From contig CAJNDS010002727.1 of the NCBI GenBank assembly GCA_905221605.1, positions 62,001-126,000 of the forward strand: DNA of 64,000 nt, given 5' to 3'. The DNA comes from Symbiodinium natans (lineage: Eukaryota; Sar; Dinophyceae; Suessiales; Symbiodiniaceae). The position numbers and the translations under genes were made by a program. The notes under the pieces are model-generated. The model ran no database searches. It had not been told where the DNA came from and worked only from the letters and a program-made list of their open reading frames with translations. This document shows, in pieces, positions 58,700 to 64,000 of the stretch (position 1 is the first letter of the stretch; each line of letters opens with the position of its first letter).

Positions 58700-59827
58700 T
58701 CCCCAGTGAGGGGTGCGTTAGCAACTGAAGTGTATTCTATTGAAGTACGCGTATCCTGGTTCCCTTTGAAAGAGCACACATAGAAACAAACCAGTCGTCA
58801 GTAAGTCTTCTAAACAAGTGCGGCCCAACTGCTGTCCACTCACGACGAAACCTTAAATAAAACAGTGCTTCTTGTAAACCTCTGCCCTTCCATGAGATTT
58901 ACTTCGGCTGCGGGCGGAGAGCTGTGCTGGAACATGAACATCACGAGCCAACAACGTGTATACAATTGTCTCAACTGGAAAACCTTTGTGGTGCGAGTTC
59001 CAATGCCGGCAATGCTTTGTTGGGCTTCGCGCCTGAAACCCGGTAGTTTATGTGCAGGTAGGTCTGCGTCAGCGCCAAGTAGGTCAAAGCGATCTCAGAT
59101 GTTGAGCGCATGTATTCGGGCTACACTCGAGCTGCACCGACAGCAGCCATGCATCGCAAGACTTCTGCCTGTGCATCGGGTCAATATGATATGCCATGCT
59201 GGGCGTGGCACCATCATGCTCGCACCAACAATGCATGCGGCGACCTTGCAGAAGTCTGAGACAGAGCTTGGGTGTCAGCATGTCGCTTGGTATCTTAGTC
59301 ACAGTACGACACATGGCGTAGAACCATCTTAGCATGTTCTCACTATTCTTCGCCAAAGGAAGCAAAGGCACGAAGGCTAGAGATCTACTACTCGTAGCAT
59401 TTTGACAGAGCGCGCCACAACCATTCATGCCTTTGAAAGGTTGTCACGAAGTGGCGAAAATAGACATCTACAGTTCACAGAATTTTCAACGGCAAGCCAC
59501 ATTTTCAAGGGCAAGCACGCCGAATGCAAATGCCAAGGGATCTAACTACCATACCATGCATGAGCATCACACCCGCTAAACTCCAAATTGACACTGCGTC
59601 GCCCTTCCCTTACCTTAAGGTCACTTCTTCAAGCCTCCCTAAACCCCAAACTCCCTAAACCCTTTACGAAGCTCCGGAAGTTGCCCGAAGGGCCTCCAAG
59701 GGCTTGGAGGACGCATCTCCGTCAGAGCCCTGCGCTTTCGAAAGCTTTCTGGGGTTCCGTTGAGACGGCCAAACGGAGGTTTTCTTCGCTAGTACAGTTA
59801 GTACAGTTGGGTATCTTGTGTGCACTG
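58700..59827. other. No confident gene
   Basis: Open frames of 115-155 codons exist on both strands at 58865-59428 but none shows a motif or splice rhythm. Scattered CCTAAACCCC motifs at 59585-59670 resemble the degenerate telomere-like repeats seen elsewhere. The promoter of XRN2 should lie at the left end of this interval; no TATA box is apparent, as is usual for dinoflagellates. Confidence 0.4.
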
Positions 59828-61000
59828 CTACCCATTGCTACGCACTGCACAGTTTTGTGGGGCGGTGCTCTGAAAAGTGGTGCACGGTGCAAAGTCGGAA
59901 AAGACGAAGATGCCGTGATGGACACAGAGAGGAAGAAAGCGAATGTTTTTAGAGAGAAAGAAAACCAAGTTAAATTCATGAGACATCGTGAAGCTGCATT
60001 CGGAGTACGTGTCAGTACTCTTGGGAGCCGTGGCCTCTGAGAGTTCGTCTGAGTCCCCATCATCGCCTCGTTCAGTCAATCGGGCCGTATACTCGACTCA
60101 ATTTTCAGCAGCACACATTGCAACTGTGTGCGCGTCAGCTCAGACCATCATTCTGTGTCAGCGGATCCCAGGTTGTTGGGGCCGTAGCCATTGGAGCTTT
60201 GCCTGTACCTAGGGCAAGCGAGACTGCTCTGACAACTGCTGGGTGTCGTATGGTGTCGGAACAATGTCGAGGCCACTTGCTGAGGCCTCGACTTCCCCAT
60301 CAAAGCTCTTGAGGATTCACCATGATGAACTCCATGAGCCCTGCAAGAATGACACGCGTTCTCGCATAATCTTATACATATTCCGCCCAAACCTCGGGCC
60401 GCAGGTGTACGGGGCTGTACAGGAGTAGGAATGACCCCCCTAAAAAAGCAGCCACCTGCATTCGCACGCGCTCCCTGCACATTTTCTTGCCCTCATGAGG
60501 AACAAGCTACTTGCGGTAGAAATATTGTAAGGCCTCCAAGACATGCCCCAAACCCCGACCCTTCCGCCCCCCCCCCCCCCCCCCGTTCCGGAGGTACTTG
60601 CACTGAAAGATTTCCCGTCCTTCCCGCCAATGCATGCGCGCCTCACGACCCCGCCTTGGGCTACCCTCCAAACAGCTATACTTGGTGACCTTTGCCTCGC
60701 TGCTGCCCCGCCTACGAGCCCCGGCCGAGGCGGGTCGCGTAGCGTTAACCATATGAGCTATGAGCGTTGTACGTGTAAACAGAAAACATATACGTATGCT
60801 TGGTAAGCGTGAGCGACTTAAACGATGAAACAGATGCAGAAATCATCATGGCGAGCTGTGTCAAGATATCCTGCCAGTCAATGCCAAGTCCCAAGGCACC
60901 CGGCGACGCTGCCATTTCCATTCGATGGTGGAGGTGCGATGATGTCTTTATCATCTGCACAAGCCACCGCCTTCCAAGCCCATGTTATGCTCACGATGCC
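59828..61000 (-). CDS. Weak minus-strand gene
   Basis: Candidate exons read LGIDWQDILTQLAMM (60.9 kb), SPVHLRPEVWAEY (60.41 kb), LMEFIMVNPQEL (60.33 kb, after a CTTGCAG acceptor) and an acidic ERGDDGDSDELSEATAP (60.05 kb). The GC-rich element at 60545-60745 would be intronic. The phases were not all reconciled and no domain is visible. Listed because the pieces share strand and plausible splice sites. Confidence 0.3.
60182..60203 (+). other. Partial dinoflagellate spliced-leader match
   Basis: CCGTAGCCATT is identical to the first eleven bases of the conserved dinoflagellate spliced leader; the following GGAGCTTTG only resembles its second half. This could be a decayed leader relic of a retroposed gene, or chance. 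Confidence 0.25.
60545..60745. repeat. GC-rich dispersed element, copy 2
   Basis: A run of about 19 C, then CTACCCTCCAAA, a CTCGCTGCTGCC block and GGCGGGTCGCGTAGCGT follow in the same order as at 31697-31862. The final 17-mer is identical in the two copies while the middle differs by substitutions and indels. Confidence 0.55.
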
Positions 61001-61275
61001 ATTTCAAAGTTTAAGATGCTTTAAGGTTCAAAGGGCATTTGTGCCCTCTCCACTCTGGTTCCGTTTCTGCCATGTCATGCAGCAGCGGCCTCACAAGGAA
61101 ACGACTCATCCTCCTCTGCCGCATACTTGCTTCCATCCTGACAGGCTGACAGGCATCTGGCAGATGTTGTACCACACTGCTCCGCCTGCCGTGGTGCTAG
61201 GGACTGGGAAACAAAAGCCGCGCCTCCTCTGCTGGCTGCACCTCAGGAAGTGTCAAGAACTCAGCTGCCTGCAGA

Positions 61276-61322
61276 GACACTCTGCAGACACTCTGCAGAC
61301 ACTCTGCAGACACTCTGCAGAC
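61276..61322. repeat. 11-bp tandem repeat
   Basis: Four adjacent copies of ACACTCTGCAG, the last grading into ACGCTG. It lies within a long plus-strand open frame (60825-61364) that has no other support. Confidence 0.9.
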
Positions 61323-61859
61323 GCTGTAGAAGAACAGCAACTCAGCAACTCAGGAGCTGGCTGACCATGCCAATAAAATAGTTCCAATGCAGTACCTGTC
61401 TGCTTCCCGAGATTGTTCCATCACCTGCTTACGCTTGCTTTCGCTGTCTGACTGCAGAGCACGACATCGCTGGCCAACGTGGGCACGAGATGAAGTACCA
61501 GTAGCCATGTGTGAAAAAGCCCTGCACAGCCAAGGACGGCAAGGACATTCAACAAATAGAGGTTAGAAAAACTCGCCCAGAAAAGCTAACTAGAGCATGA
61601 CCATCTCAAAGACATATCGCAACTCCTGCCAATAGGACCTTGTCGGACCCTGAGTGATGGCCTTGGGAGGCCTGAGGGGTTGTTTCCTTGGACCAGTATC
61701 TTATGATTCGACCTTGCTTTTTGCGGGCCATACACTGCTGATCTCGCTTCACGAAGGATACTCTTTCACGTGCATTTCCTTACAGCTGTTTGCCATCTCG
61801 TGCACGACGCGGCCGTTCACAGAAACGAAAGACAAGTGCAGAAGGGAACAGACCTTCTT

Positions 61860-63975
61860 CGCTCTGGGAACCGCGCCCCGAAGAGCGTGTCGCCGGGGCC
61901 GGGCATGTTGGCGATGCCTACAATGAGCCTGTTGTCAAGACAGTCGGCTGATTGCATAGACACAGGTGGGCGGCTAAGCTCTGGGCATCATAATGCACGG
62001 CTGGGTGAAGCGCATTGGGGCCTTGAGACATTCGACAGACATCGACAGCTAGAGAGCGTTCTGCTCATCAAGCAGAAGGATGCCAAGGGCCCATCCAGGT
62101 TCATCACGTAGGCTTGCATAGATACATACAGGTCATCAGGGATGAAGGAAGGCCTTGGGGCGCAAACGATCGGGATGGCGAGGAGGCTTGCTTTTGTTGG
62201 CTCTGGTGCCCAATTTGTTCCGTGAGTGTACTACTGGGTTCCAGCAGAGCGCGCACACACGCACGCGAGACGTTAATATCGACGATTCCCCATAGGCTCG
62301 GATGCGCTCGTCTAGCTACTACATGCCCGAGACGCTCTCGCCTAGGCCCTAGACATGCGCACCGGAGAGCCAGGAGACCATGGAAATTCCCAGTGATGTC
62401 TCTCAGCATGTTGTCGTTGTGGATCACGCTCCGCATGCCCGTGCGGCTACCGGAGTAAACAGATAAATTTTCGCATCGCACCCAGCATCCAATCATGCTC
62501 TCGTCTCGGTCCGGCTTAAGTCGCTCCATGTCGCGACGACGCTCTCATCCTGGGCTCTTGGACAGGTTCGGTGCGTGCGTCGGGGGTCGGATGGGGGGAC
62601 CTGGTTTTGACACGTGCAAGTCACATGAAAGTTCAATCACAACCCATCCATCCGAGACGTTGGTTGGGATTTCTTGGTAACACTCAAGCACAAATACTCA
62701 TACTCATCCGAATTAGTGTCGTAGAAAGTACGTACGCTGCTTGCTACAATGCTAAAGCATGCCTGCTGCAGGAGCTTCCGCGGAGGTGTGCTTCTGCAAA
62801 AATTTCGCCCCCTGGCTCCCGGCCATATGTCCGCATCTAATTATCTTTGATTAAAAGAAGCTGCTCAAATGGTTTGGCTTCGTTGGCGTGGCTCTATTGC
62901 AGCGGGGAGGGTGGTGGGGTGCACCCTCGAAAGCAATGCTCGGGCGGTCCTGCTTGAGCCAAGCAGTACACCTCCTCACGGGCAGCACCAAATGCTTCAT
63001 CCAGGCCCCTGTAATTCCGGAGCTGCTGAAGGTGCGTCGGCGTAGGCGGCCGATGCTGCAAAAAACTGAATTAGCGTGTTTTGGGCAACGTCAATCAAGG
63101 TCAAACTGACTGCGAAGCGGCCCCCCTTGTTTGCACCAGCGTTTGTTTGTCCACGACTTGCAGGTTGATACAGGACCATGTGAACTGCCACAGGATCAGT
63201 GGACAGGACCGGAGTAGCGACTCCTGCAAGATGCTTCAACTGCTTCAACTCTCAACGGCTAAGCGCGGAACCTGAGGAGAATGAAGAAGAGCAGTAAGAA
63301 TTGCACAGGCGGAAGCTGACAAAGCCAAGGGCATCACTGCAGTTCAGCTGTGGCTGTGAGCTTGAAACATCTTGCATCTGAGGACGTTCGGCTTCCAAGC
63401 TTGGACAGGTGGGGTCAGTACATACTTGTATTTTGCAAGTTTTGTTACAGCTGCAAACGTGCGCAGGGACGCCTGACAGAATAGTTTCTGTTCTGCGTTC
63501 TGCAGCGTCGCGCTGCCAGGCTCTAAAGCACAAATCAGCACAATCGACCAGTCCCAAGTCAGTGAATATGTGGCAAGACAAACCACCGAGCCATCGTCAG
63601 CCATTAAGCATGCCAGGCACACGATCATGGCATTGTAGCTAACCACGAAAGCGGAGCAAGGTAGCCGACTGGACAGCAAGCAAACTTACATATACCTGGA
63701 CTAAGGATCTGGCCTTGTGGAGAAGTGCTGCTCATGTTTCAACACCAAACCCAACCGGCCAACTCTGGTTTACACCGGCCTGTCATACAGCCAGTTGATG
63801 ACATCGATGTACGCATCCCCATCCGCAAACCGATGGCCGTATCCTTCCATGTTTTCTCTGACAGGTACTTGTACAAAACCACAGTTGTGCGGAGATGTAC
63901 AGTATGATACAGTGTGTCTGCCGTCCGCTCATTGGCCTGGAGTATGGTTCGAGGCAAACCTCGATGCAGGAACAA
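61860..63975 (-). CDS. Unidentified gene, partial at window edge
   Basis: Minus-strand blocks read MEGYGHRFADGDAYIDVI and NWLYDRP (63.83 kb, donor CCG-GTGTAA), RFAVSLTLIDVAQNTLIQ (63.10 kb), DESMIGCWVRCENLSVYS and VIHNDNMLRDITGNFHG (62.50-62.36 kb), FIPDDLYVSMQAYVMNLD (62.12 kb) and RLIVGIANMPGPGDTLFG (61.93 kb). The pieces look like a soluble or luminal enzyme, but no family could be named with honesty. The 5' end lies beyond the window. The grouping into one gene is by strand and spacing. Confidence 0.45.
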
Positions 63976-64000
63976 GCAAGTTCCGGCCCGGCATGTAACC

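Noticed and set aside
60825-61364. 179-codon plus-strand frame
   Set aside because: Its 3' part is the 11-bp tandem repeat and the rest has no motif; the minus strand carries a more protein-like block near 60.9 kb.
1-64000. Prokaryotic features: operons, Shine-Dalgarno sites, CRISPR arrays, defence islands
   Set aside because: Gene structure is intron-rich and eukaryotic; repeats are micro- and minisatellites without spacer architecture.

Overview
The window looks like nuclear DNA of a dinoflagellate, most likely from the Symbiodiniaceae or a close relative. The case rests on three things. The best gene models (XRN2, a GT8 glycosyltransferase, an HSL-type hydrolase) are cut into many short exons. 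Their introns use GT, GC and GA donors, and most acceptors have the form AG followed by G, which is typical of dinoflagellates. Degenerate TTTAGGG-like arrays, CA microsatellites and a GC content near one half fit as well. There are no operons, ribosome binding sites or long open reading frames. Exon joins were worked out by eye from reading frame, splice phase and family motifs, so boundaries outside the motif-bearing exons are approximate.

Nearly all convincing coding signal is on the minus strand, so the window reads as one long unidirectional gene array transcribed from 64 kb towards 1.6 kb. The main possible exceptions are a plus-strand block at 30.5-31.7 kb and a weaker one at 45.5-45.9 kb. 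From high to low coordinates, minus strand unless stated: an unidentified gene running off the right edge (61.8-64.0 kb); weak exons at 59.8-61.0 kb; a near-complete XRN2/RAT1 5'-3' exoribonuclease (58.6-48.9 kb); a short gene with a possible signal peptide (48.7-47.4 kb); exons at 46.7-47.0 and 44.0-45.1 kb; a LINE C-terminal remnant (43.3-43.6 kb); an HSL-family alpha/beta hydrolase (42.2-39.8 kb); several unidentified exon clusters (39.8-31.9 kb); an intron-containing gene at 30.3-29.3 kb; unidentified or membrane genes at 28.8-22.1 kb; a GT8-like glycosyltransferase (21.9-19.3 kb); a cysteine-rich gene with a C-terminal membrane segment (18.5-16.9 kb); a signal-anchored, possibly GT8-like gene (15.8-14.9 kb); a well-supported type II membrane GT8 glycosyltransferase (12.8-9.2 kb); a coiled-coil block between microsatellites (8.7-8.0 kb); and two acidic or helical genes (7.3-6.6 and 2.4-1.6 kb).

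The genes do not form a pathway. XRN2 serves nuclear RNA turnover and transcription termination. The GT8 genes belong to the secretory pathway, and two or possibly three lie within about 13 kb, which suggests local duplication. The hydrolase is a small-molecule esterase or lipase. The spaces between genes hold microsatellites, minisatellites, a MITE-like hairpin, a GC-rich dispersed element present twice, and degenerate telomere-like repeats. I found no CRISPR array, rRNA, confident tRNA or prokaryotic element.
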